Shown: piece after piece, positions 48,561 through 59,151 of the stretch | Position numbering within the stretch: position 1 is the first letter of the stretch | Layout: the number at the start of each line of letters is the position of its first letter | Assembly (NCBI GenBank): GCA_030760725.1 | Contig: JASWHV010000011.1 | Location: 82,375,765 to 82,439,764, forward strand | Direction: 5' to 3' | DNA length: 64,000 bases | DNA from: Neostapfia colusana | Lineage: Eukaryota > Streptophyta > Magnoliopsida > Poales > Poaceae | The notes under the pieces: model-generated | What the model was told of the DNA's origin: nothing | The model's database searches: none | Seen by the model: the letters and a program-made list of their open reading frames with translations, nothing else | Made by a program: the position numbers and the translations under genes

Positions 48561-49850
48561 CGAGCATCAGTAGAACAGGGTCATTCCCTTCTGTAATGAA
48601 TCCCATAGAATTTAGGAACAGAGCTTGGGGCAGCTAAGTCTCAAGGGACGGTACAGGACTACGTCCAGTTTAGCCTGGTTCCGACCCTAAGCGCGTAGAG
48701 TCTTGCTTCCCTTGTAGACGAGGCAGAACATTGCCTCCATGTACAGCCAGAATTCCACCTATGGGCATGAACACAGAAACCTGTTCTACTCAGCTCTCTC
48801 TCATGCGCTCATTTAAATTATGCATTAATTTTTATGATCGCACTATCTATGTATGTTCATCGTACATCTAGCTCCCCCTCTCCCACGCTCATCCATAGTC
48901 AGCATTCGCTATCCTACCGAGGGCGGCCGCGCTTGAGGCACCTGCCGATGGCCGAGTGAGTCTCTCGTGCCTCCCCCAGTCAGGTGTTGCGGTGCCAGTT
49001 GGTCACCTCCAGGAAAGGCCTGCGTTGTGCATGGGGGGTCCAGAGTGCGTATCCCGCTTAGCAGGCCACGAGCCCAAAGCGTGCGCATCCTGCCCTCCGG
49101 AGGTACAGGGGAGTACAACCGCTTTGCCTGGTCATGAACCCAAAGAACGTGCACTCTGCTTCCCCAGCGCACGGCCCGGTACTAGGGATCAGACGACCGT
49201 ACCCGGACCTCGGAGGGAGCCGGAGCTCCGGCGCCTCGAGCACAGAATTGGCCAAGCCCCATATAACGGATCAGGATCGTAAGACGAATAAGACTAGGAG
49301 ACGGGAGGGGAGGACCCCCCGAAGAGAATTACGTTTCCTCTGCCTGTGTGCAGGACCTCCAGGTTACGGCAACGGGGACTGCACGAAGCGGGGAGAAAGG
49401 AGCTACCAACTACTCCGGCCTAGGACTGGAAGGACCGGGTCCCGCCCCTTCAGCAGGGGCGAGGCCCGAAGGCCCCACGTGTCCAGCGGGCCCGGAACTC
49501 TCGCCTCCCCTGAGTGGGGCTCCGGACTCGCCACGTGGCAGGTGGAAACCGGACCTCCCCCCCGGTGGGAGGGCTCCGAAAGCCCTACGTGTCCAGCAGG
49601 GACAGAGCTCCCGCCTCCTGAGGAGGGGCTCCGGACCCGCCACGTGGCAGGCAGATCTGGAGCTTCCCATAGGGCGAGATCCGGAGACCCCCGGGGGCCC
49701 CTAACACAGTTAGGACCCGGGGAAGGTGTCTGTGCAGAGCTCCAGGATTGGAGAAGGCCTCTGAGTACCTTGCGGAGCTAAGGACTCAGTCAGGCAAAGC
49801 CAAGAAGGAGAGAAAAGGCATCACAGACACAAATATCTAAAAGAGTCAAA
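48561..49850 (+). other. R2 post-pol region with CACGTG-type GC repeats
   Basis: No gene seen. It matches R1 21866-22740 and R3 58212-59151. A purine-rich tract lies near 49290-49310 and GC-rich repeats at about 49430-49690 with boxes near 49477, 49532 and 49639. The 3' end region of the antisense gene follows, near 49780-49850 (CTTGCGGAGCTAAGGACTC). Confidence 0.7.
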
Positions 49851-49906
49851 TTATGCGAGGCTCCATGAGCTGGACAACAGACTCGATAAAAAGAGAGAAA
49901 CAAGTC

Positions 49907-50869
49907 CTAAGGACCTCCCGGCTCACGCCGGAACCTAGCGGCTACAAGGGCGGCCACATCCTCGACTTCAGCCCTGGCAGCTTCCTCCCGCTCCGCGGCT
50001 GGGCCCTCTCTTGCTGGTTCCAGCGAGAAAGAGGGGTCGCGGCTCTTGAAGCATGCCAGCACATGTGAGGCGACCTCTAAGGCTAGGCCGCGTCCCTCGG
50101 CCTCAAGCTCGCTGGCGACCACCGAGTCTAGCCTGTCCAGCTTGGCGACGATCGACTCCAGCGCGGGGATCACCTCCGCCACCTTCAATGCAGGAGCCGC
50201 TGCCCTCACCGGACTGAAGCCAAGAGGGATCAGGGTGGACCCCCCTCGATCAACGAAGCTTGAGACCGCATGAGCCTCGGAGGACCGCAAGGCCGAGAGC
50301 TCCTCCACCTCGTGGCGGGCTGCCTGCAGGGCCTCTAGGTTTCTCTCGGAGAATTCCTTCTCCTTGGCCGCCAGGGAGCTCTCCCGAAGGTGGAGAGTCT
50401 TGGCGAGCCGCTCCAACTCAGAAGCCTTGAAGTCGGCGGCCAACTCCCGTTCCAAGATCGCCCGTCGTTCACGGGAGACCTGTTCCTCCCTCAAGTCGAG
50501 GTCTGCCTTCAGAATCTCTAGCTCCTTGATCCAAGCTCGAAGGTCATCCTCGCCCGCCGCCAGCTGCGCGGCGACCCTCTCCGTCTCGGCTGCCGTGGAA
50601 CGCTCCCGTTCCTCAACGGCGAGTTTACGGCACTCTAACCGCTGCCGTATCTCCTCAGAGGCAGAGAGGCTCTCCTCGGCCCGGGCGTGTGCCTCCAGGG
50701 CCTCCCTGTTAATCCGCCGCGATTCGGCATCCATGCGGTTGACAGCCCGCTTCAGCCGGTCGAGGAGCACTTCCCTGAAGTCGAGCAACTCCTGCCTGGA
50801 GTCGAGCTCGCTCTTGACCTTCGCGGTCCGCTCCCGCAAAAGGTTCCCGCAGGTGAGGAGGCGATCCCG
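49907..50869 (-). pseudogene. R2 antisense gene, C-terminal half, cut by R3
   Basis: Minus-strand open frame, about 320 codons, open right up to the R3 junction, so its start lies beyond the insertion. It matches exon 2 of the intact R4 gene: a long heptad-rich region with many Glu, Arg and Leu (LDSRQELLDFREVLLDRL, then EERERSTAAETERVAAQL), followed by the conserved C-terminal domain PLGFSPV, LDSVVASELEAEGRGLALEV and DPSFSLEP, ending in ALVAARFRREPGGP. No stop or frameshift is seen in this stretch. Function unknown. Confidence 0.88.
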
Positions 50870-50871
50870 TT

Positions 50872-51996
50872 TGTCGGTACCTGAGATATGGGGTACCCCC
50901 GCGCACAGGGGAAATGCCTAAGGAACTCGCCCTTCTCTGCAGGGAGAGCTACGAAGGCGCCACGCGTCCGGCGGGGCCGGACCTCCCTCTCCTCAGAGGA
51001 GAGCTCCGGGCCCGCCATGTGGCATACAGAAGCCGGACCTCCCCCTCCGCGGGAGAGAGGTCCGAAGGCGCCACGCGTCCGGCAGGGCCGGACCTCCCCC
51101 TCCTCAGGGAAGAGCTCCGGGCCCGCCACGTGGCCGACAGAAGCCGGACCTCCCCCTCCGCGGGGAGAGGTCCGGAGGCTCCACGTGCCCCGCGGGCCGG
51201 ACCCTCCTCTCCTCTGAGAAGGGCTCCGGGCCCGCCACGTGGCCAGAAGAATGGCGCTGCCTGCCCCCGAGAGATAGGCAGCGGGCGTAAAGACGCCCCA
51301 TACCTTGCCCGTACAAGGTATTCAAGGCCCGCGTCTTTCCAAGACGCGGAGACGTGGAACACGCCTCTGTCAGGTGCCGTTGCACCCAGTCGCATCACAG
51401 ACTGGCGCGCGGTGTCAGAACCTGCCAGCCAATAAACACCGCGACAAGACATCCCATGCCGCCTGCGCCGTCATCAACCACTACGACTAGCGTGCGGCAT
51501 GGGCAGGGCGGCAAGATGGAGACTCGGAAGCCTTCGTCAGAGACAACTACCGGCATAACTGCAGATACGGTAGATAACAGTCAATCTCCCCGGGACCACC
51601 TGTCGGGTCCCGGGCCCCCCTTGTAAGCCACCCGAGTCTTGGACTATAAAAGACTCGGGTAGGCGACGATAGCAAGGGTTCGCACTTTAGCCACTCGCAC
51701 CCTGGATTCGCACTCGGCAACTCATACGCTAGCCATTCACACCCAAGCTGTAACTCACCCCCAAGCTCGGGACTCCGGCCCCGAGCAGCAAGCAATACAG
51801 CGAGCTCCATAGCTCGCCGTGGACGTAGGGTTTTACGCTCCGGCGGCCTGAACCACGTAAAACTCTCTGTGTCAAGCTCTTACTAACTCGTCCATCCGCG
51901 CAAGCTCTCCGCAAGGGACTAGCCCCACCAAAAAAAAGAACCTCCGCGGGCTGCCCAGTGCAGGCCCGGGGGAAGTGTCGACCGAACACTTCGACA
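50872..51996 (+). repeat. 5' LTR of R3
   Basis: 1125 bp, TGTCGGTACC to TTCGACA. Boxes at 51016 (CATGTG), 51127 and 51236; TATAAAA at 51645-51651. Upstream of about 51690 it follows the R2 type. After a repeated TTCGCACT (51678 and ~51707) it follows the R1 type, including AACTCATACGCTAGCC, which R2 lacks. Confidence 0.94.
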
Positions 51997-51998
51997 TT

Positions 51999-52018
51999 TG
52001 GCGCGCCAGGAAGGGGGC
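51999..52018 (+). other. Primer-binding site of R3
   Basis: TGGCGCGCCAGGAAGGGGGC two bases after the LTR, the same as in R1. Priming tRNA not assigned. Confidence 0.7.
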
Positions 52019-52053
52019 TTTTCCCCTAGCGCGACGAGTTTCCACCGACGAAG

Positions 52054-54283
52054 ATGACCAAGCTTCCTTCAGCGGCGAACTCTCCCCCCTCGCCTCTGCG
52101 GCAAACCGCGACCAGGGGGAGTACATGTCGACACACTCGGGACGGAGTGTGTCGGTACAAGCTGGGAGCCAGCAACCGGCTCTGGCAGCGCCGACCCCGG
52201 CAATGCAGGCTCCAACCAGCATCAAGTCTTCAGTAGCGCTGGGCGTACCCAGGGGGGTGCGCTAGCTGCAGCGAGAGCGCTACTGTACAATCCGCCCGCT
52301 GGGGACGCGCCTCAGGCAGCGACCCAGCAGTGGATTCTCGAGGTAGACCGTCTCGTCGTCGCCGCCGCAAACCCTCGACTTCGGCGGGGACGACGCTCTG
52401 GCCAACCGGTCGTGTCGCTGATGCGCGCACCATTGGTTGGCGAGCAGACGGCAGACTCCAGCTCTACCAGGCTCCAATCGACAGATCTGAGGACAGAGCT
52501 GGAGCGGTGTCGCCTGGGTCAAGATGCCCGGGTATACCTCGAGCAACGCCGAGAAAGGCGTCGCTACCAAGAGGCTGACGACAGCATGACGTCAGCCTCG
52601 ACCCAGCCTGAAGAGCAGACCTTCGCCATGCGATCTCTGCCCCAGGCCTGCGCCGTGCAGAATATGCCACAGTCATATGTCCTGCAGATAGCGCCCCCGG
52701 CCTATGGTGCAGCCTTGCCCGTACCGGGGTACGCGGTGCCCAGTGCGAACCAAGCGTTCGCGGCACCAGAACCTGCGGCGACAGAAGCAGGGTGTGCGGC
52801 CCTCGCGCCCCACCTTCGCTTCGCGAAGTGGCCACACAAGTTTCGGCCGCACCTGCCCGAGAAGTACGACGGCAGCGTCAACCCGGCGGAGTTCCTCCAG
52901 ATCTACTCCACCGCCGTACTTGCCGCAGGAGGGAATGAAGCCATCATGGCCAATTACTTCCCTGTCGCCTTGACTGGCCCAGCCCGGTCTTGGCTCATGA
53001 ACCTCCCCCAGGGTTCCGTAACTTCCTGGGGAGAGCTTTGCCGGCAGTTCATAGCCAACTTCGGCAGTTCCTACACCCGGCCTGGCACGGAGCTCGACCT
53101 CCACGCCATCCAGCAACAACCTGGGGAGTCGCTGCGCTCTTTCATTCAGCGGTTCTCCCAGGTGCGGAACACCATCCCACACATTCAAAATGCTTCTGTG
53201 GTGGTGGTGTTCCGGCAAGGCGTCCGGGACAAGAAGATGCTCGAGAAGCTCGCGACCAGGGAGGTCCGCGATGCCTCAGAGCTCTTCAGCTTGGCAGACA
53301 AGTGCGCCAGAGCAGCCGAAGGACGGAACTGGCACTCACAGCCGTCCTCCGAGTCAGGAGGACTGCCCGGATCTGGTCCTACTCCCTATGGAGGCAGCAG
53401 GAAGACCAAGAACCGAGGCAGAAGCAAGATAGAATCACCGGCCGCAGCCCCAGTCGTCACAGCAGCGACGCTCAGTGGGGCTCGGGGGCCGCGCCCCGAC
53501 AAGAGGCAGCGAAGATCACCAATCCCAGAAGGTGATCAAGACAATATGTGCCCCGTGCACGGCAGCTGTCACCACACTACTGCCGAGTGCCGGGAGATCC
53601 GAAAGCTCGCAGAGCGCTTCCGCAAGGAGAAGCGGCAGCGGGCTGATGCCCCGCCCTTCCGTCCAAAGGAAGGCGAACAGAGGGTGGATGTCCCAGACAG
53701 CATCGACCACCCAGAGGAGATCCAGGAGCCTCGGCATGCCGTGAAGGCGGCACGCAATCATGAGGACTCCAGCTCCAGTGACGATGAGCGTCTAAAGAAG
53801 CTCTACGTCATATACGGCGGGTCCGCCGACCCCTCGTCCCGAAGCGCAGTCAAGACTCTGCGCCGAGCGGTAGCGTCGGTGGTGCCACTCCCAAGTGCTG
53901 CACCGCACCTTAAGTGGATGGGGACCCCCATCAGCTTTGACGCCACCGACTGCCCCAGGAACATGGCTGGGGCCGGCCAACTACCACTCTTGGTAGCTCC
54001 TATCATCGCCAACGTGAGAATGTACCACGTTTTGGTAGATGGAGGAGCTGGGCTGAACCTCATCAGCCGTGCAGCTTTCCAGAAGCTGCAGATCCCGATG
54101 GCCAAGCTCACCCCGTCGGGCCCGTTCTCAGGGGTAGGGCCGGGACAGGTCATTCCCTACGGCAACATTAGCCTCCCGGTGACCTTCAGGGCTCCGGACA
54201 GCTATCGGACAGAGTACATTCTGTTCGACGTAGCGCAGATAGACCTCCCCTTCAACGCCATAATCGGCAGGCCAGACCTGTAG
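52054..54283 (+). pseudogene. gag: R3 gag, zinc knuckle and protease
   Basis: ATG at 52054. Two one-base losses (in the G-run near 52120 and near 52253, judged against R1) disrupt the first ~70 codons. From about 52260 a single 623-codon frame (clear from 52412) holds the gag domain, a basic linker, the knuckle CPVHGSCHHTTAEC (CX2HX4HX4C) with no stop, SSSSDDE and the protease loop VLVDGGAGLNLIS near 54035. It ends at TAG 54281 in GRPDL, where R1 reads through Tyr. A further one-base loss near 54291 shifts the frame. Confidence 0.92.
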
Positions 54284-54597
54284 CGGTTCATGCAGTAGCC
54301 CACTACGGCTACCTCATCCTGAAGATGCCAACACCGATGGGCGTCCTCAGGATTCATGGGGACCGCACTGCTGTAGTGTCGGCCTTAGAGAAACTCCAAG
54401 CGCTCGCAACAGCTGGGGCATCAGCCCCCGGCAATACAGAGCCGGACCAGCTCCGCCCAAGCGCACGTCACCGTGCTTCCGCCACAGCACCCCGCGTGCA
54501 ACCTCTCGACGAGGGCAGCGTCCCCTTAAAGGTCGTCCAAGTCGGCGCCGAAGCCACCCAGACCACCCGGATAGCCGAGGGCCTGGATAGCAAATAG
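54284..54597 (+). pseudogene. R3 post-protease linker up to shared TAG
   Basis: The frame resumes at about 54292 and encodes the Ala/Pro-rich linker ALEKLQALATAGASAPGN between protease and RT. It stops at TAG 54595-54597, in the same codon and frame as TAG 18228 of R1. The pol frame continues directly after it with EGALVTFLR. Confidence 0.85.
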
Positions 54598-56019
54598 GAA
54601 GGCGCGCTCGTCACCTTCCTCCGGCACAATGTCGACGTGTTTGCATGGCAGCCGTCACAGATGCCGGGGATCCCCAGGAAGGTGATCGAGCACCATTTGA
54701 AAGTCTTCCCCGACGCCCGGCCGGTTCAACAGAAGCCCCGCAAGCAGTCCATCGAGCGGCAAAACTTCATTCGTGAAGAAGTCAAGAAGCTGCTGGAGGC
54801 TGGCTTCATACGGGAGGTCCACCACCCCCAGTGGTTGGCGAACCCCGTCGTTGTCCCGAAGGCCGGCGGGAAGCTCCGGATGTGCATCGACTACACCAGT
54901 CTCAATAAGGCATGTCCTAAAGATCCATTCCCTCTCCCTAGAATAGATCAAATAGTAGACTCAACCTCAGGCTGCGATATGCTGTGCTTCCTAGACGCCT
55001 ACTCGGGTTTCCACCAGATCCCCATGTCTAGGGAGGATGAGGAGCACACCCCCTTCATCACAGTAGACGGCCTTTATTGCTATGTGTCTATACCTTACGG
55101 CCTAAAGAATGCACTCCCCACCTTTGTGCGAGCGATGCACAAAACCTTTGGGGAGTTAATAAGAGACCTAGTTGAGGTGTACGTCGATGACATAGTTGTC
55201 AAGGTCAAGCAGGGTTCATCTTTGCTAGATAACCTAGCCTTAGTCTTTGACAAGTTGCGCTCTACGCGCACCAAGCTGAACCCAGATAAATGTGTGTTCG
55301 GTGTGTCCTCTGGGAAGCTCTTAGGATTCCTGGTCTCGCACCGAGGGATTGAGGCCAACCCAGAGAAGATCAAGGCCATCGACTTGATGCGGCCCCCTGC
55401 CTGCGTCAAGGATGTTCAGAAACTCACGGGATGTCTAGCCGCGCTGAGTCGGTTTATACCGAGGCTAGCAGAGCGAGCACTCCCTTTCTTTAAGCTCCTG
55501 CGCAAGTCAGGCCCTTTTGCCTGGACTGACAAAGCAGAAGAGGCTTTCCAGGAGTTGAAGCGACTCCTGACGACCCTACCTATCATGGTAGCCCCTGAGC
55601 CCGGAGAGCACCTGCTGCTCTACATCGCGGCGACAACTGAAGTGGTGAGTATGGTCCTCGTCACAGAGCGGCCAGACCCCTCACGTTCGCAAACTGCTCC
55701 GGTAGCAGAAGACAGACGCCAGGAGGCCCCGCAGGGCCAAGGCGGTCTCCTGGACCTCCAAGGCAACCCCCCGGAGGTCCAGGTCGACCTCCCGGAGGTC
55801 CACGGCGGTCTCCCGGACCCCCAAGATAAATCCCCAGGGGCTAAATGGGACCTCCCGGAGGTCCCTCAAGACCCCCCGGAGCTCCCAGATAATCAAGATA
55901 GCTTAAGGGCCTCTGGGTCCCAGCTCCCGGAGGCCCCCGTGGGTCCACTCACCTCCAGCAGGCCAGGGCCAATGGACGAGGACCTCCCAAGCCTAAGAGA
56001 GAGGGTTCGAACCATATAG
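54598..56019 (+). pseudogene. pol: R3 reverse transcriptase and start of RNase H
   Basis: An open frame from the shared TAG to TAG 56017. It encodes VDVFAWQPSQMPGIPRKVIE, GGKLRMCIDYTSLNKACPKD, FLDAYSGFHQIPMSREDEEH, YGLKNALPTF, the catalytic YVDDIVVKVK near 55180, the RT thumb and the start of RNase H. The position that is TAA in R1 (18393) is CAA here. The Pro/Leu-rich insert occupies about 55671-56016. The final TAG replaces CAG of R1. Confidence 0.92.
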
Positions 56020-56474
56020 AGACCTGTCTACTACATCAGCGAAGTACTTCATGATGCCAAGACAAGGTACCTAGAAGTCCACAAGCTGATGTATGCGGTG
56101 CTCGTGGCCTCCAGGAAGCTCCGTCATTACTTCCAGGCCCACCGGATCTCGGTAGTCACCTCGTATCCGCTGAAGACAATTCTTCACAGCCCCCATGCGA
56201 CTGGCAACGTTGCTAAATGGGCGGCGGAGCTGGCGGAGTTTGAGCTGGACTTCCTCCCACGCCATGCAGTCAAGAGCCAAGCACTGGCTGACTTTGTGGC
56301 AGAGTGGACACCAACGAAGACTGACCCAGGGGGCCATGAAGGCGGTGAGCCAGAGCACCAAGCTCTGGTCTTCACCGAACCCCACTGGACACTTTTCTTC
56401 GACGGCTCCTCGCGAAAGCAGGGGGCCGGTGCCGGCGTACTGCTCCTCATGCCATCGGGGAACAGTTTGGGTAT
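56020..56474 (+). pseudogene. pol: R3 RNase H end and start of archaeal-type RNase H
   Basis: Same frame as RT after TAG 56017: VYYISEVLHDAKTRYLEVHK, RKLRHYFQAHRISVVTSYPL, and KSQALADFVAEWTP. The second RNase H begins at HWTLFFDGSS with the catalytic Asp intact, unlike R1. Loss of one G near 56455 (CATCGGGGAACAG against CATCGGGGGAACAG in R1) shifts the frame. Confidence 0.88.
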
Positions 56475-58211
56475 ATGGTGCGTCTCAATTTCAAGGCATC
56501 CAACAACATGGCGGAGTATGAAGCACTCATCTTTGGCCTGCAGACAGCCCTGTCTTTAGGCGCTCGCCAGTTGTTGGCACAGGGCGACTCCCAACTGGTC
56601 ATCAAGCAAGTCAAGGGCGAATGCTCCTGCAATGACCCACAGCTAGCTGCGTATCTGCTTCACGTGCAGATGTTGGAGAAAGAATTCCTCGCCTTGGGCC
56701 TGCATCACGTACCGCACGCTGGTAATGCCGCAGCTGACAACCTTTCAACGAAGGCTTCCACCGGAGCCCCTGCGCCCGAAGGAGTTTTCGAGAGGACGTT
56801 GCTACAGCCTACAGCCCGGCCCGCCGAGACGGGCGAAGGGGGCTTGACCAGCACCTCGAAGCTGGCGGTCCCGGCGGCCCTACAGCCATGGATGCCGCCA
56901 AGGATCGTAAGCGTCACTGGGGACTCCGTGCGACCCAGCGCTCAAGATCCAGAAGCTCAAGTCAGACCCGATGCATGGATCACGGAGATCCGGGACTACT
57001 TGAAGGACAACATCCTCCCTGATGAACATGCAACCGCTGAACGGATTGTGCGTATGGCTAAGAGATACGCGCTGGTAGAGGGGGATCTCTACCGGCGTGG
57101 CGCCAACCACATCCTATTGCGGTGCATAACCCAGGGGGAAGGCTGCGACTTGCTCGCTGAGATCCATGGAGGCGAATGTGGAAGTCACTCTTCCTCACGC
57201 ACGCTTGTCGGTAAAGCCTTCCGGCATGGCTTCTACTGGCCGACAGCACTCCAGGATGCCGTCAAGCTGGTCGAGAGCTGCAAGGCGTGCCAGTTCCACG
57301 CCAAGCAGATCCATACACCGGCTCAGGCGGTACAGATGATCCCGCCCTCGTGGCCATTTGCTGTATGGGGGCTGGACATCTTGGGACCATTTCCCAGAAC
57401 CGTCGGGGGATTCCGGTACCTCTATGTTGCCATCGACAAGTTCACCAAGTGGCCGGAAGCTACACCAGTTGTCACCATCAACAAACAATCCGCAGTAAAG
57501 TTCATCAAGTCTATTGTCTGCCGGTTCGGGGTCCCGAACAGAATCATCACCGACAACAGGACCCAGTTCACCAGCGCAGCATTCCAAGACTACTGCGAGG
57601 ACCTTGGTATTCAGGTGTGCTACGCCTCTGTCGCCCACCCAAAGAGCAATGGGCAAGTTGAGAGGGCCAACGCGGAGATTCTCCGGGGCCTTAAGACTCG
57701 CACATTCGCCAGCCTGAAGAAACATGGTGCCAATTGGGTAGATGAGCTTCCGAGCACACTATGGGCTAACCGGACATCCCAGAGCCGGGCCACCGGGGAG
57801 ACACCCTTCTTCATGGTGTATGGGGCCGAAGCTGTACTTCCCCCAGAAATCACCATGAAGTCTCACCGTGTCCGGGCTTACGACGAAGCCGCGCAGGACA
57901 ACCTCCGGCGTGGAGAAATCGACCTCGTCGACGAGGTCCGATTACATGCAGCACTCCGTAACGCGTGGTACAGACAAGCGCTTCGGCGCTACCACCAGAG
58001 ATCTGTGCGTGCCCGGGAGCTGCAGGAAGGTGACCTGGTGTTGCGGCGCATACTTTCTCGTGAAGGGGCCCACAAACTCTCCCCTAGTTGGGAAGGCCCC
58101 TTCCGAGTCGCGAAAGTATGCCGCCCCGGGTGTGTGCGCCTTTCCACCGAGGATGGGGACCTGCTCCCAAACCCTTGGAACATAGAACACCTCCGTAAGT
58201 TCTATCCCTAG
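56475..58211 (+). CDS. pol: R3 archaeal-type RNase H (partial) and complete integrase frame
   Basis: 578 codons without a stop. It starts inside the second RNase H (NNMAEYEALIFGLQ, GDSQLVIKQV, ADNLSTKA), followed by a linker and integrase. Integrase has the zinc region IHGGECGSHS and CKACQFHAK, the catalytic DDE residues in WGLDILGPFP, TDNRTQFTSAAF (Gly to Arg beside the second Asp) and KSNGQVERANAEI. The C-terminal part includes EGPFRVAKVCRPGCVRL and ends NPWNIEHLRKFYP. It has no own initiation signal; upstream frame breaks mean it cannot be made as part of a full polyprotein. Confidence 0.9.
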   Translation: MVRLNFKASNNMAEYEALIFGLQTALSLGARQLLAQGDSQLVIKQVKGECSCNDPQLAAYLLHVQMLEKEFLALGLHHVPHAGNAAADNLSTKASTGAPAPEGVFERTLLQPTARPAETGEGGLTSTSKLAVPAALQPWMPPRIVSVTGDSVRPSAQDPEAQVRPDAWITEIRDYLKDNILPDEHATAERIVRMAKRYALVEGDLYRRGANHILLRCITQGEGCDLLAEIHGGECGSHSSSRTLVGKAFRHGFYWPTALQDAVKLVESCKACQFHAKQIHTPAQAVQMIPPSWPFAVWGLDILGPFPRTVGGFRYLYVAIDKFTKWPEATPVVTINKQSAVKFIKSIVCRFGVPNRIITDNRTQFTSAAFQDYCEDLGIQVCYASVAHPKSNGQVERANAEILRGLKTRTFASLKKHGANWVDELPSTLWANRTSQSRATGETPFFMVYGAEAVLPPEITMKSHRVRAYDEAAQDNLRRGEIDLVDEVRLHAALRNAWYRQALRRYHQRSVRARELQEGDLVLRRILSREGAHKLSPSWEGPFRVAKVCRPGCVRLSTEDGDLLPNPWNIEHLRKFYP

Positions 58212-59151
58212 AGCAAAAATAGGACAGTACTTTCTTTTCGTAATAAACTCCATAGAGTCCAGGAGCAGCGCTCGGAGCAGCTAAGCCCCAGGGGACGGTA
58301 CAGGACTACGTTCAGCTTTGCCTGGTTCCGACTCCAAGCGCGTAGAGTCTTGCTTCTCCTCTTAATGTGGTGGGTCGTGGCCTCCATGTTTAGCCTGCCT
58401 TCCTCCTGTGGAACGTTGTACGAAAAGAAACCTGCTCTACTTTGCTCTTTCCTCGTACTCATTTAAATTGTGTACTAAGTTTTTTATAACCACCCTTGCA
58501 GTGCATGGTTACCATGTGCTCAGCTCCCCCTCCCTACAGTCCCCAAGCACCAAGCATTTGGTTAGGGGCTATAAGTCAAATAAGACTATGAGATAAGGGA
58601 GGGAGAGCCCCCAAGGAGAATTACGTTTCCTCTGCCTGTGTGCAGGACCTCCAGGTTATGACAACGGGGACTGCGTGAAGCGGGGGGAAAAGGAGCTATC
58701 AACAGCACCGGCCCAGGACTGGAAGGACCGGGCCCCGCCCCTTCAGCAGGGGCGAGGCCCGAAGGCCCCACGCGTCCAGCAGGTCCGGAGCTCCCGCCTC
58801 CCATGAGGGGGGCTCCGGGCTCGCCACGTGGCAGGCGGAAACCGGACCTCCCCCCGGGGGGAGGGCTCCGAAAGCCCTATGTGTCCAGCAGGGCCGGAGC
58901 TTCCGCCTCCTAAGGAGGGGCTCCGGACCCGCCACGTGGAAGGCGGGTTTGGAGCTCCCCATAGGGTGAGATCCGGAGACCCCCGGGGGCCCCTAACACC
59001 GTTAGGGCCTGGGGAAGGTGTCTGTGCGGAGCTCCGAGATTGGAAAAGGCCTCTGAGTACCTTGCGGAGCTAAGGACTCAGCCACGCAAAGCCAAAAGGA
59101 GGAGAAAAAGCTTCACAGACACAAATATCTAAAAGAGTCAAACTATGCGAG
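58212..59151 (+). other. R3 post-pol region, truncated by R4
   Basis: No gene seen. Purine tract GATAAGGGAGGGAGAGCC near 58592, GC-rich repeats with CACGTG at about 58823 and 58934, then the 3' flank of the antisense gene (GTACCTTGCGGAGCTAAGG near 59060). The text stops matching R2 at ACTATGCGAG, 59151, where R4 begins; GCGAG (59147-59151) is the expected left target duplication. Confidence 0.75.

Larger units (their letters stand above)
31088..50871 (+). mobile_element. R2: pol-less Tat/Retand-like element, interrupted by K and R3
   Basis: 5' LTR 31088-32172, PBS, gag split by K (33385-47336), short remnants of the protease flank and integrase end, the post-pol region and the C-terminal half of the antisense gene up to 50871, where R3 is inserted. 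The rest of R2, including its 3' LTR, lies outside the window. Protease core, RT, RNase H and integrase core are absent, so R2 is non-autonomous and would need enzymes supplied by an R1/R3-like partner (inference). Confidence 0.88.
50872..59151 (+). mobile_element. R3: Tat/Retand-like element nested in R2, cut by R4
   Basis: 5' LTR 50872-51996, PBS, gag, protease, RT, RNase H, archaeal-type RNase H, integrase and post-pol region, up to the R4 junction at 59151. It is inserted in R2's antisense gene after CCGTT (50867-50871, expected left target duplication). Its 3' end must lie beyond R4, outside the window. Coding sequence is very close to R1 but carries its own breaks: three frameshifts (two in gag N-terminus, one after RNase H), TAG at 54281 and 56017, and the TAG at 54595 shared with R1. 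Confidence 0.92.

Noticed and set aside
31088..51996. Reading R2 plus the LTR at 50872 as one complete element with two LTRs
   Set aside because: The LTR at 50872 is followed by a PBS and gag and is preceded by the middle of the antisense ORF, not by the GATGGGCCCGGGGGCCAC that precedes true 3' LTRs in R1 and R4. It is therefore the 5' LTR of R3 inserted in R2.
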